From Hyunsoonleella ulvae (GTDB taxonomy: Bacteria > Bacteroidota > Bacteroidia > Flavobacteriales > Flavobacteriaceae), in assembly GCF_016827605.1 (NCBI RefSeq), contig NZ_JAEPJQ010000006.1:205955-269954 (forward strand): 64,000 nucleotides of DNA, read 5' to 3'. The notes beneath the pieces are model-generated. The model was not told where the DNA came from, did not search any database, and was given only the letters and a program-made list of their open reading frames with translations. The translations under genes were made by a program, and so were the position numbers. This document shows, piece by piece, positions 17,140 to 26,111 of the stretch. The number at the start of each line of letters is the position of its first letter. The first letter of the stretch is position 1.

Positions 17140-17919
17140 ATGAATTCTAGACAAGATCAACTCAAAGCTTTTGATAGATTGCTAACCATTATGGATGAGT
17201 TAAGGGAACAATGCCCATGGGATAAAATGCAAACTATGGAAACTTTACGGCACCTTACCATTGAAGAAACTTATGAATTAGGCGATGCTATTTTAGATAA
17301 GGATTTAGAAGAAGTTAAAAAAGAGTTAGGAGATGTATTACTACATATTGTATTTTATTCTAAAATAGGGAGTGAGACCAATGATTTTGATATAGCCGAT
17401 GTATGCCATGCCATATGTGAAAAATTAATTAATAGGCATCCGCATATTTATGGAGATGTGGCTGTCGATAACGAAGATGATGTAAAACGTAATTGGGAAA
17501 ATATAAAACTAAAAGAAGGTAAAAAAAGTGTTTTAGAAGGTGTACCGAAAAGTTTACCAGCTCTAGTAAAAGCAAATCGCATTCAAGAAAAAGTAGCAGG
17601 CGTTGGTTTTGATTGGGAACGACCAGAACAAGTTTGGGAAAAAGTACAAGAAGAACTAAATGAGCTAAATACCGAAATTAAAATGGGTAACTCAGATAAT
17701 ATAGAAAGCGAGTTTGGAGATGTATTGTTTTCTATGGTAAACTATGCTAGGTTTTTAAATGTAAACCCAGAGAATGCTTTAGAACGAACTAATAAAAAAT
17801 TCTCAAAACGATTTCAGTATCTAGAAGAAAAAGCAAAAGAATTAAATAAATCGCTAACAGACATGACACTTGCTGAAATGGATGTATTTTGGGAGGAAGC
17901 TAAAGGGCAGTTTAAATAA
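17140..17919 (+). CDS. mazG: Nucleoside triphosphate pyrophosphohydrolase MazG
   Basis: The 259-residue protein matches the length and two-domain layout of E. coli MazG. The first domain shows CPWDKMQTMETLRHLTIEETYEL (about residues 26-48) and the metal-binding EEVKKELGDVLLHIVF. The C-terminal domain has ESEFGDVLFSMVNYARF. The enzyme hydrolyses NTPs to NMP plus pyrophosphate, with roles in nucleotide-pool cleaning and in (p)ppGpp homeostasis in E. coli. A gap of about 50 bp separates it from the following FAD protein, so co-transcription is possible but not implied by function. Confidence 0.94.
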   Translation: MNSRQDQLKAFDRLLTIMDELREQCPWDKMQTMETLRHLTIEETYELGDAILDKDLEEVKKELGDVLLHIVFYSKIGSETNDFDIADVCHAICEKLINRHPHIYGDVAVDNEDDVKRNWENIKLKEGKKSVLEGVPKSLPALVKANRIQEKVAGVGFDWERPEQVWEKVQEELNELNTEIKMGNSDNIESEFGDVLFSMVNYARFLNVNPENALERTNKKFSKRFQYLEEKAKELNKSLTDMTLAEMDVFWEEAKGQFK

Positions 17920-17971
17920 AAATACTATATGATTTGTAATTATAAAGAGTAAGAAGTTGCAACAAGAAGAT

Positions 17972-19531
17972 ATGAACAAATATGCTATAATAATTGGAGC
18001 AGGACCAGCTGGGCTTACTGCAGCTTATGAATTTTTGACTAAAACAGATATTGTTCCTATCGTTTTGGAAAAGACTGATAAAATAGGAGGGATTTCAAGA
18101 ACCGAGGTATATAAGGGAAATAGAATTGATATCGGAGGTCATCGGTTTTTTTCCAAGTCTGACACTGTTATGGATTGGTGGCGAAATATTCTACCTGTCC
18201 AAGGATTTCCATCAAAAGATGAAATTGCCAACACAAAAAAGAATAATAAATCAAAATTTAAAAAAGGAGGTCCAGACCCAGAAAAGGAAGATTTAGTAAT
18301 GCTAATAAGATCACGATTATCCAGAATCTTTTTTTTAAGAAAGTTTTTTGATTACCCGATAGCAATAAACTGGGAGACGCTATCTTCACTAGGGTTTAAG
18401 AAAATTATAAAGATTGGATGGACTTATCTACAAATACGATTTTTTCCAATTAAGAATATCCAAAACTTAGAACAATTTTTTATTAGTAGATTTGGAAAAG
18501 AACTCTACGAGACGTTTTTTAAGGATTATACAGAAAAGGTATGGGGCGTCCCTTGTTCTCAAATTGATGCAAATTGGGGGTCTCAACGTATTAAAAAGCT
18601 TTCTATCTCTCGAACCATTATTCATTTTGTAAAATCTCTTTTTACAAGTAATCAGTCTATTGATCAGAAAAAATTAGATACAAGTTTAATTGAGCAATTT
18701 ATGTATCCTAAGTTAGGTCCTGGACAAATGTGGGAGACTGTCGCTAAACTAGTAAAAGAAAAAGGAGGTCAGGTAATAATTAATGCTGAAGTTATTGGGA
18801 TACAACTTACTGATGGATTGATAAACAGTGTATCCTACAAAGATATTTCTAGCAATAAAGACACAACTGTAAAAGGGAGTTATTTTTTCTCTTCAATGCC
18901 TGTAAAACATTTAATTAGAAGTATGTCTAGCACGGTAGTCCCTAATAATGTAAAGAGAGTTAGTGAAGGTTTGGTGTATAGAGATTTTATTACTGTTGGG
19001 TTGCTTCTTAAGAATTTAAAAATAGGAGATCGAGAGAACCTTATTAAAGATAACTGGATATATATTCAAGAAAAAGAAGTTAAGGTTGGTAGGTTACAAA
19101 TATTTAATAATTGGTCTCCATACTTGGTTGCACAACCAGATAATGTTTGGATAGGACTTGAGTATTTCTCTAATGTAGGAGATGAGCTGTGGCGTATGGA
19201 GGATGCAAAATTTATTGAATTTGCAATTGATGAATTAGTTTCCATAGATATTATCCAAAGAGATGCCGTTCTTGATAGTACAATCATCAAGATGCCTAAA
19301 GCTTATCCTGCTTATTTTGGGACTTATAATGAATTTGATAAAATAAGAGATTTTACTGATAAAATCGAAAATTTATTTTTAATAGGAAGAAATGGCATGC
19401 ATAAGTATAATAACCAAGACCACTCTATGATGACAGCTATAACAGCTGTAAACAATATTAAAAATAACATTAAGAGTAAAGCTAATATATGGGATATTAA
19501 CTTGGAAAAAGAGTACCATGAGGAAAAATAA
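17972..19531 (+). CDS. FAD-dependent amine-oxidase/UDP-galactopyranose-mutase-like protein
   Basis: I chose the ATG at 17972 ([21 protein letters not shown]; 519 residues) over a TTG 15 bp upstream. The N-terminal Rossmann dinucleotide motif [10 protein letters not shown] is followed by [29 protein letters not shown], typical of FAD proteins in the protoporphyrinogen oxidase and UDP-galactopyranose mutase superfamily. The C-terminus has the second FAD-contacting segment [20 protein letters not shown]. Members of this subgroup occur next to glycosyltransferases. Here the gene overlaps a GT39-type gene by 14 bp, so the two probably act on the same glycan or lipid-linked sugar. The substrate is unknown. 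Confidence 0.78.
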   Translation: MNKYAIIIGAGPAGLTAAYEFLTKTDIVPIVLEKTDKIGGISRTEVYKGNRIDIGGHRFFSKSDTVMDWWRNILPVQGFPSKDEIANTKKNNKSKFKKGGPDPEKEDLVMLIRSRLSRIFFLRKFFDYPIAINWETLSSLGFKKIIKIGWTYLQIRFFPIKNIQNLEQFFISRFGKELYETFFKDYTEKVWGVPCSQIDANWGSQRIKKLSISRTIIHFVKSLFTSNQSIDQKKLDTSLIEQFMYPKLGPGQMWETVAKLVKEKGGQVIINAEVIGIQLTDGLINSVSYKDISSNKDTTVKGSYFFSSMPVKHLIRSMSSTVVPNNVKRVSEGLVYRDFITVGLLLKNLKIGDRENLIKDNWIYIQEKEVKVGRLQIFNNWSPYLVAQPDNVWIGLEYFSNVGDELWRMEDAKFIEFAIDELVSIDIIQRDAVLDSTIIKMPKAYPAYFGTYNEFDKIRDFTDKIENLFLIGRNGMHKYNNQDHSMMTAITAVNNIKNNIKSKANIWDINLEKEYHEEK

Positions 19532-20999
19532 GTATGAAAATATACTCTTTTCTCCACTGTGTATTGGCACAGGATTATTTTTGATTTTAGTTGTAATTGC
19601 GTTATACCCATATTTACTGTATGATGAAATTATCTGGGCTTATATTGGGAGAATATGGGAAGAGAATGGATTGGCTCCCTATAAAAACGCTGTAGAAAAT
19701 AAAACTCCAGGAATTTATTTTTTAAATGCATTAAATAGTTTTTTGTTTCATGGGAATGCGCTTTCTATCAGGCTTTTTGGTGCAGTTTGTATTATTGGGA
19801 CTTCCTACTTATTATATCTTTTAGGAAAACTATTAGATAGTAAGTTATGCGGGGTTTTATGTATGTGTATATACGGGTTGATGATAAGTTGGCATGTAAT
19901 GGATGGTCTTGCACTTTCTTACACAGAGGTTTTTATGTCTTTGTTTACTGTAGCTTCATTTTATATTATTTTTAAGTATAAAAATATAAGTGCAAATATA
20001 TATTACTTACTACTCGCTGGGATTTTTATTGGAAGTTCTATTGTTTTTAAGCAAATAGCAATTTTAAGCCTGATAGCTCTAATTGTTATCGTTTTTCTAA
20101 TCAATAAAGAACAATCATTTAAGAGTAGGTTTTTAGATATTGGTACTCTTATACTAGGTGCTTTTATAATAAACATAATTTGTTATTTGGTTTTATATTT
20201 AAATGGGGTATCGGTAAGAGAATATCTAGAAGGTGCTTGGAGTATTTTATTTAATCAAGGGTCGGGGCAAGGTTTTAATGAGTTACGTTTTAGTAGGTTT
20301 TTTGATGTTTTTTTTACCACAAGATTCTTATGTATTTATCCATTTATTTTTCTTTTTTGGATAGATAGGAAATTATACAACAGAGAACTATTAATGCTTC
20401 TTCTAGTATGGCTTTTCTTTGATTTTTTAGGGGCAAATCTATCAGGAAATTACTATGGGCACCAGTTAAAACAAATGTTGCCAGTACTTTCAATTTTATT
20501 GGCTTTAGTGTTTTGTAGATTGAAGGTTAGGCTAAACCACATCAAAAAGCTAAAAGGATTACATAGTTTTAAATTTATGATTTTAGTGGTTATCTATTTT
20601 TTTCCATACTACCAAATAGCCAAAATAGGAAAGTCATTTTTAGATTATCCAAATGCTCCATATGTTGATATGCAAGGTTGGATTGAGAATAACTCTTCTA
20701 AAAGAGATAATATATTCTTGTTAGGTGGCGATATTAGTTTGATGCACGCGTTATATGAATCAAATAGGGTATCTTCTAGTAAATTCTTTAATTTAATGTT
20801 TGTAAAGAGTTTTAAGGAACAACGTGTTATTATGGATGATTTATTGAATCGTCCTCCATTATTTATATTAAAACTAAAAGAGAATAGTGAGGTTGTATCA
20901 ATTTATGGTAATACTATCTATGCTTATTTTGTTGAAAATTATTATTTAGAAAAAGTTACAGGTAATGTGGAAATTTATAAAAAAAAGGTAGTGCAATAA
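19518..20999 (+). CDS. Membrane glycosyltransferase, GT39/ArnT-like
   Basis: The 493-residue protein has about ten membrane segments. Its first extracytoplasmic loop carries the acidic pair [13 protein letters not shown] at about residues 33-46, the position of the catalytic Asp-Glu region in GT39/ArnT-type enzymes. It is followed by [18 protein letters not shown], a typical PPxxY-region equivalent. Such enzymes transfer sugars from polyprenyl-phosphate donors on the outer face of the inner membrane. It starts inside the last codons of the FAD gene and converges with crtY, with 6 bp between them. The acceptor is unknown. Confidence 0.75.
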   Translation: MRKNKYENILFSPLCIGTGLFLILVVIALYPYLLYDEIIWAYIGRIWEENGLAPYKNAVENKTPGIYFLNALNSFLFHGNALSIRLFGAVCIIGTSYLLYLLGKLLDSKLCGVLCMCIYGLMISWHVMDGLALSYTEVFMSLFTVASFYIIFKYKNISANIYYLLLAGIFIGSSIVFKQIAILSLIALIVIVFLINKEQSFKSRFLDIGTLILGAFIINIICYLVLYLNGVSVREYLEGAWSILFNQGSGQGFNELRFSRFFDVFFTTRFLCIYPFIFLFWIDRKLYNRELLMLLLVWLFFDFLGANLSGNYYGHQLKQMLPVLSILLALVFCRLKVRLNHIKKLKGLHSFKFMILVVIYFFPYYQIAKIGKSFLDYPNAPYVDMQGWIENNSSKRDNIFLLGGDISLMHALYESNRVSSSKFFNLMFVKSFKEQRVIMDDLLNRPPLFILKLKENSEVVSIYGNTIYAYFVENYYLEKVTGNVEIYKKKVVQ

Positions 21000-21005
21000 C
21001 GCTAA

Positions 21006-22148
21006 TTATAGTGTTTTAAAAAAAGCCTTTATAAAACTCCAAGAAAAAAGTGAAAACATAATTTTTAATTCTTCTAAAAAGTTAGATTCTTCATCTAAAA
21101 AACGAAACATAGTTTCAATATCATTTTTGGCATAAAACTGTTTAAATATCCACTCGCCTTTGTGGTTTTCATCTTTTAAAACTTTAAGAAACACTTTGTC
21201 ATAAAACTTATATTTCTTTTTAAAGAGATGATGCGAAGGTCTTTTATTTGCTTTAATGTTAGTTATAATTTTTGCTACTTTCTGTTCTGTGTGTTTAAAT
21301 GAGTATCCTGATGAAGGTTTTACCCAACCACCACCAGTACCAATTTTTGTGATATTTTTAGTGTTATATCGATCAAATAGAAAGGTTGTCATGGGAATAT
21401 TTCCCGTTTCAGATGCTATAACTTTATAGTTTTCAATTTTTAGGTAGCCTTTAATGTATTTTTTTAAATAGATATCATATACTGACTCATCAACAGTATT
21501 TTCTGTAAAATAAGTAAACTCCACCAAGGCCTCATTTTTTGAAAAGGGCAGTACATAAGTGAATGTAGTTTGTTTGCCATCTTTTAAACGGTAATCCATC
21601 ATAGTAAAAGTATCTACATCAAAAACATCTCTTTCGGTCTTGATGATAATACCTTTAAAATGCTGATTTATCTTGATGCTTTTAGAATCTTGATAGAAAG
21701 ATTCTGGTATTCTACTATCAAAAACATGATTTGCAGAAAAGCTATTTTTTTTAGTATTGATGGTTAAAGTTCCGTTTTCAGATAGGGAGACAACTTCATC
21801 AATTATAAAGTGAATGTTATTATGACTTTTTAATTGTTGTTTAGCGTAATTGTAAAAGTCAATAGCCTTAATAGATTTATATGTGTAAGGCGAGAGGTTT
21901 AAATCAAGAGTCTTTTCAAAAGCTATAATATTAGCTCTTTTCCATGTTTTCTCTGGTAAATAATTCCATTGCGAAGGTTCGGTTTCCCAAAAACTCCAAG
22001 TTTTGTCGTTGATGTTTTTTTCAGAGGGATCTATTAATGCAATTTGCTTATCGTAAAAAAAAGTATCTGAAGCCATTTTTAAAGCCAGTTGCAAACCTGC
22101 TAAACCATTGCCAATAATGATATAGTCAAAATGGGAACCAATTGGCAT
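21006..22148 (-). CDS. crtY: Lycopene beta-cyclase CrtY
   Basis: The 380-residue flavoprotein starts with the FAD-binding motif YIIIGNGLAGLQLALKM. Family landmarks include the WSFWE block near residue 52, VFDSRIP, the acidic catalytic region ALVEFTYF and GTGGGWVKPSSGYSF. It cyclises the ends of lycopene to beta-ionone rings, giving beta-carotene. It is the last gene of the carotenoid operon, starting 6 bp after crtZ. With CrtZ downstream in the pathway, the expected product is zeaxanthin or a derivative. Confidence 0.93.
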   Translation of the reverse strand: MPIGSHFDYIIIGNGLAGLQLALKMASDTFFYDKQIALIDPSEKNINDKTWSFWETEPSQWNYLPEKTWKRANIIAFEKTLDLNLSPYTYKSIKAIDFYNYAKQQLKSHNNIHFIIDEVVSLSENGTLTINTKKNSFSANHVFDSRIPESFYQDSKSIKINQHFKGIIIKTERDVFDVDTFTMMDYRLKDGKQTTFTYVLPFSKNEALVEFTYFTENTVDESVYDIYLKKYIKGYLKIENYKVIASETGNIPMTTFLFDRYNTKNITKIGTGGGWVKPSSGYSFKHTEQKVAKIITNIKANKRPSHHLFKKKYKFYDKVFLKVLKDENHKGEWIFKQFYAKNDIETMFRFLDEESNFLEELKIMFSLFSWSFIKAFFKTL

Positions 22149-22154
22149 CTTTAA

Positions 22155-22607
22155 TTATTTCTTTTTGAAGTATTTAAAGGGGACTACAAGCATGCCAAAG
22201 CATTCGCCGTGACTTTTTCCTAGATGTTTATGGTGGATTTTATGAGCTCTCCGAACCCCATGTGCGTACCAATTATTGGCATTTCTAAACATTTTAAAAC
22301 GCTGATGAATAAAAATGTCATGTACCAAAAAATAGCACAGGCCATATGCAAAAATACCAAGACCTATGGGGAGTCCGACCCATAAGATGTTATGTTTCCA
22401 AAGTAAAAAAAAGCCAATGCTTACAACTGCATAAAAAATAAAAAAGGCATCATTACGCTCAAACCAACTGTCATGGTCTTTGTGGTGGTGGTCTCTATGT
22501 AAACCCCATAAAAACCCATGCATGATGTATTTATGTGTAAACCAAGCCATAAATTCCATAAAGCAAAATGTTCCTAAAAAAACGAGTATCCACAATACAA
22601 TTTGCAT
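22155..22607 (-). CDS. crtZ: Beta-carotene hydroxylase CrtZ
   Basis: The 150-residue membrane di-iron protein belongs to the fatty acid hydroxylase superfamily. It has the expected histidine clusters, HKYIMHG then HRDHHH, HDIFIHQRF and RAHKIHHKHLG, and four membrane segments. The length is that of bacterial CrtZ. It hydroxylates C3 and C3' of beta-carotene to make zeaxanthin, giving the yellow colour common in marine flavobacteria. It lies between crtB and crtY with gaps of 9 and 6 bp, so it is surely co-transcribed. Confidence 0.94.
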   Translation of the reverse strand: MQIVLWILVFLGTFCFMEFMAWFTHKYIMHGFLWGLHRDHHHKDHDSWFERNDAFFIFYAVVSIGFFLLWKHNILWVGLPIGLGIFAYGLCYFLVHDIFIHQRFKMFRNANNWYAHGVRRAHKIHHKHLGKSHGECFGMLVVPFKYFKKK

Positions 22608-22616
22608 GGTATAAAA

Positions 22617-23456
22617 TTACATTAAATTTAATTGATATTTTACATAACTGCGCATCAAGAGTTCAATTTTTTTGGGATTAGAGACCCTGATACGCGTGTC
22701 TTTTATTCGCAATGCTGGTGTTTTCTTCAACTTTTTTAGAAGTTGACTGTAGTAACGGTATGCCATAAAAACACCAAATTTAGCCTCCATTGGTAATTTT
22801 TTAATGCCGCTTAACCCTTTTTCAAAATCACTTTCAATATCATCAATAATTTGTTTTTTGGAATTTTCGTCCAGATTATCTAAATCAATATTTGGAAAAT
22901 AGCTTCTATTTAATTCATTAAAATCAGCTTTCAAATCTCTTAAGAAGTTTACTTTTTGAAACGCCGACCCTAACGACATTGCAGTATCTTTTAACTCATT
23001 AAATTTATTTTCATCTCCTTTTACAAACACCTTTAGGCACATTAAACCAACCACATCAGCAGAACCATAGATATAGTCTTTGTATTCTTGGTCAGATAGA
23101 TAATCACTTTTATGCAAATCTAATCGCATACTTCTCATAAAAGCATCAACCATGCTCTTATCAATATTAAACTTATGATAAGTATACTGGAATGAATTTA
23201 AAATGGGGTTAAGACTTATTCTATCTTTAAGTGCATTTTCTAAATCTTCAGAAAAACGCTCAAATAAATCTTCTTTATCGTAACTATGAAAAGAATCTAC
23301 AATTTCATCTGCAAACCTTACAAATCCATATATATTGTAAATATGCATTCTAATGGAATTAGATAGCATTTTAGTGGCTAACGAAAATGAAGTACTATAA
23401 CTTTTAGTTACTACTTTACTACAATTGTATGAAACGGTATCAAATAATGCTTTCAT
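22617..23456 (-). CDS. crtB: Phytoene synthase CrtB
   Basis: The 279-residue enzyme shows the two Asp-rich motifs of squalene/phytoene synthases: FADEIVDSF (about residues 48-56) and NFLRDLKADFNE (about 170-181). These bind Mg-diphosphate of geranylgeranyl diphosphate. It condenses two GGPP molecules into phytoene, the committed step of the pathway. The start lies only 1 bp beyond the crtI stop, indicating translational coupling. No crtE (GGPP synthase) is present in the window. Confidence 0.95.
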   Translation of the reverse strand: MKALFDTVSYNCSKVVTKSYSTSFSLATKMLSNSIRMHIYNIYGFVRFADEIVDSFHSYDKEDLFERFSEDLENALKDRISLNPILNSFQYTYHKFNIDKSMVDAFMRSMRLDLHKSDYLSDQEYKDYIYGSADVVGLMCLKVFVKGDENKFNELKDTAMSLGSAFQKVNFLRDLKADFNELNRSYFPNIDLDNLDENSKKQIIDDIESDFEKGLSGIKKLPMEAKFGVFMAYRYYSQLLKKLKKTPALRIKDTRIRVSNPKKIELLMRSYVKYQLNLM

Positions 23457-23457
23457 A

Positions 23458-24921
23458 TTATTGATTATGGTGTTTATTAATAAGTTGCGCTACTAACTTT
23501 CCAGAAATTAGCGATGGTGGCACTCCAGGTCCTGGGACAGTGAGTTGACCGGTGAAATACAAATTCTTTACTTTTTTACTTTTAAGCTTAGGTCTTAAAA
23601 AGGCAGTTTGAGAGAGTGTGTTTGCCATGCCGTAGGCGTTACCTTTGTAAGAGTTGTATTCCTTGATAAAATCCTTAACGCAAAAGGACTCTTTAAAGAT
23701 AATATTATTTGTAACATCTTGTTGTGTTAACTTGTTAAATCGAGAGATGATGATGTCAAAATATTGTGCCCTAATTTCATTGGTGTCTTCAATACCAGGG
23801 GCTATAGGTATTAAGAAAAAACCTGTTTCACAATCCTTAGGTGCCATTGATGTATCAGTTACAGAGGGGAAATTTGCATAAAATAATGGGTCTTTAGGCC
23901 ATTTAGGGTTATCATAAATCTCTTCTGCGTGCGTTTCAAAGCTCGTATCAAAAAATAAATTGTGATGATCGATATTTTTTAATTTTTTATTGAAACCCAC
24001 ATAAAATAGTAGGGATGAAGGTGCAAACGTTTTTTTAGACCAATAGGTTTCGGAATATTGTCTGTAGGTTTCATCGAGTAAAGTTTCAGAGTGATGGTAG
24101 TCTGCACCACTTAAAACAATATCAAAGGTTTTAATGACTCCATTTACTTGTATAGAGGTAGCAGTTTTTTGCGCTACATTTATTTTTTCTACAGCACTAT
24201 CAGTATATATTTTTACACCTAAGCTTTCAGCAAGAGTTTTCATGGCTTTTATCACTTGATACATACCTCCTTTGGGATGCCACGTGCCTAAACCAAAATC
24301 GGCATAATTCATAAAGCTGTAGAATGATGGTGTGTTACTGGGTTTGGCTCCAAGAAAAAGCACAGGAAACTCTAGAGTAGAAATAAGCTTGGGATTTTTA
24401 AATTTTTTTCTAACATCTCCACTAATGGTTTTAAAAAACTGGTCTACTCGGGTTGCCGTTTCTGGCGTTACCAATTCAAAAGGCGATATTCCAGGTTTTA
24501 GCACTACTTTATTTATAGCTATATCATAATTAGTGGCTGCTTTGTTGATAAATTTCTGTAAAGGTTTAGAGCTGCCAGGTTCAATACGTTCGAATTCTGC
24601 ACATATTTTGTCCATTGTGTCCCCTATGGTAATCACTTCATCTTTGAAGAAAATTTTATATGCTGGGCTGAGCTTGTCTAACTGATAATAATCGGAAGTT
24701 GACTTGCCAAAATCGTTAAAAAACTTTTCAAATATATCTGGCATCCAATACCAACTGGGACCAATATCAAAAGTAAAACCTTCCTTTTTTAGTTGTCTAG
24801 CACGTCCTCCAACCGTATCGTTTTTTTCAAAAACAGATACGTCAAAGCCGTACTGTTTTAAGTAACTACTGGCAGAAAGTGCTGAAAATCCAGAACCTAT
24901 TATGGCAATTGTTTTTCTCAT
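23458..24921 (-). CDS. crtI: Phytoene desaturase CrtI
   Basis: I chose the ATG at 24921 (MRKTIAIIGSGFSALSASS; 487 residues) over a TTG three codons earlier. The N-terminal FAD motif is followed by VFEKNDTVGGRARQLKKEGFTFDIGPSWYWMPD, the CrtI hallmark. The C-terminal LYFTGQLTVPGPGVPPSLISG completes the FAD site. The enzyme converts phytoene to lycopene. It follows the carH-like merR gene with a gap of about 40 bp that contains two TTTGTTWAAC motifs, so it may be transcribed from its own regulated promoter as well as from merR. Confidence 0.95.
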   Translation of the reverse strand: MRKTIAIIGSGFSALSASSYLKQYGFDVSVFEKNDTVGGRARQLKKEGFTFDIGPSWYWMPDIFEKFFNDFGKSTSDYYQLDKLSPAYKIFFKDEVITIGDTMDKICAEFERIEPGSSKPLQKFINKAATNYDIAINKVVLKPGISPFELVTPETATRVDQFFKTISGDVRKKFKNPKLISTLEFPVLFLGAKPSNTPSFYSFMNYADFGLGTWHPKGGMYQVIKAMKTLAESLGVKIYTDSAVEKINVAQKTATSIQVNGVIKTFDIVLSGADYHHSETLLDETYRQYSETYWSKKTFAPSSLLFYVGFNKKLKNIDHHNLFFDTSFETHAEEIYDNPKWPKDPLFYANFPSVTDTSMAPKDCETGFFLIPIAPGIEDTNEIRAQYFDIIISRFNKLTQQDVTNNIIFKESFCVKDFIKEYNSYKGNAYGMANTLSQTAFLRPKLKSKKVKNLYFTGQLTVPGPGVPPSLISGKLVAQLINKHHNQ

Positions 24922-24955
24922 GTTTAACAAATATAATTAAAAGTTAAACAAAAAG
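24922..24955 (-). promoter_or_regulatory. Two direct TTTGTTWAAC motifs in front of crtI
   Basis: On the minus strand TTTGTTTAAC lies at 24952-24943 and TTTGTTAAAC at 24931-24922, with a 21-bp period (two helical turns). The second ends at the crtI start codon and overlaps a TATATTTG sequence (24935-24928) that fits the -7 consensus; the -33 spacing is poor. The same motif lies upstream of merR. It is a candidate operator for the B12-binding MerR regulator; binding itself is inferred. Confidence 0.5.
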
Positions 24956-24963
24956 AACTGTAT

Positions 24964-25866
24964 TTATAAATCTTTAACTAAATTTTCGATGGAATCATAC
25001 ATTTTAACGCGCTCGGGTAAGCTCATGTTTTCATCTAGAGATACCAATTTAGGACCTAAAAGCTTTAGGTTAATTTTAGAGTTGTTTAACAAAAGTTGGC
25101 TAAACTCCTTAAGGTAGTTTGGAATATCTTCAATTTCTGGCTTAACAGTGAAGTATGTAATGAATGTTATTTCATCAAAAAACTCTAAAACACTTACTAA
25201 GCTAGACATAGGAACGCTTTCTCCCAAGAAAATAGTATGGTAACCTTTGCTTCTAAGTTGATAGTTTATAAATAGTAGACCAATGTCGTGTACTTCATTA
25301 TCTGGTAAAAACAAAATGTAGGTTGTAGAAACAGGTTTAGGTTCTAAACTTTGAAGCCGTTCTATGTTTAATAATATTTTTTGTTTTATGTGCGATGTTA
25401 AAAAGTGCTCATGAGCAGGAGTTATGGTATCTGTTTGCCATAAAAGACCTATTTCATGTAATAGGGGTAGAAAAATATCGTAGAAAATGTCATTAAAAGA
25501 TTTATTTTCAATGAGATTGTTATAGGTGTTGTAGAATAAAACTTGATCAAAATTTAGCATTGAGAGCTTGAAAGCATTTATAGCATGGTCTTCTACTTTT
25601 GCTCTGGATGCTATTTCCCTAACCTTAATAGGAATCTCTTCTTCACTTAATTTTGCTATTTTAGAAATTTTGTAGCCACTATTATTTAAAAAAGATATAT
25701 TTAGTAGCTTTTGAAGGCTAGCTAAACTGTAATTTCTTATGTTTGTTTCAGACCTATTAGGCTGCAATAAATTATATCGCTTTTCCCATATTCTTATAGT
25801 ATGAGCCTTTATACCCGTTAGGTTTTCAAGATCTTTAATACTAAAATTTACTTGCAAATTGTTCAT
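24964..25866 (-). CDS. MerR-family regulator with B12-binding domain (CarH/LitR-like photoreceptor)
   Basis: I chose the ATG at 25866 (MNNLQVNFSIKDLENLTGI; 300 residues); the upstream in-frame start lies beyond the likely promoter. Residues 8-75 form a MerR helix-turn-helix (HTIRIWEKRYNLLQP). A four-helix cap follows with W143, E153 and H154, matching the Wx9EH signature of CarH. The C-terminal Rossmann domain has E191-V-H193-D-I-G196, the E/DxHxxG cobalt-ligand motif. In CarH, adenosylcobalamin binding gives a DNA-bound tetramer that light breaks apart, derepressing carotenoid genes. The residue after W143 is Gln, whereas T. thermophilus CarH has His132 there. The position at the head of the crt operon supports this role. 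Confidence 0.87.
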   Translation of the reverse strand: MNNLQVNFSIKDLENLTGIKAHTIRIWEKRYNLLQPNRSETNIRNYSLASLQKLLNISFLNNSGYKISKIAKLSEEEIPIKVREIASRAKVEDHAINAFKLSMLNFDQVLFYNTYNNLIENKSFNDIFYDIFLPLLHEIGLLWQTDTITPAHEHFLTSHIKQKILLNIERLQSLEPKPVSTTYILFLPDNEVHDIGLLFINYQLRSKGYHTIFLGESVPMSSLVSVLEFFDEITFITYFTVKPEIEDIPNYLKEFSQLLLNNSKINLKLLGPKLVSLDENMSLPERVKMYDSIENLVKDL

Positions 25867-25878
25867 TAAAAAGCAATT

Positions 25879-25920
25879 TTTGTTAAACAAAATTACGAAT
25901 ACCTCTTGAATAAACCTCAA
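25879..25920 (-). promoter_or_regulatory. Promoter and palindromic motif upstream of the carH-like gene
   Basis: TTTGTT-A-AACAAA at 25879-25891 is a perfect 6+1+6 palindrome containing TTTGTTTAAC on the minus strand (25891-25882). It overlaps TAATTTTG (25895-25888), a match to the -7 box, with a TTG at 25920-25918 and a spacing of 22 bp. A repressor bound here would block transcription of merR and the crt genes behind it. Confidence 0.5.
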
Positions 25921-26035
25921 AAAAGACACGAAAAAATTAAAAAATTAACAGAAAATAATTGAGATGGTTACATCTTTACAATCTAATTATACTTTTTTTG
26001 TGTGTGATTTTAGTTTGTTTTCCTCTTAAAAACCT

Positions 26036-26065
26036 TTGCCACTGTGAGATTATTAAGTATTTTTG
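26036..26065 (+). promoter_or_regulatory. Bacteroidota promoter for the octahaem TPR lipoprotein
   Basis: TTG at 26036-26038 and TATTTTTG at 26058-26065 are exactly 19 bp apart. The start codon follows at 26112, leaving a short leader. Confidence 0.75.
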
Positions 26066-26111
26066 GTCATTCACTATTTTATATCACTTTAAAATTTTAT
26101 AGCCCTTACTT

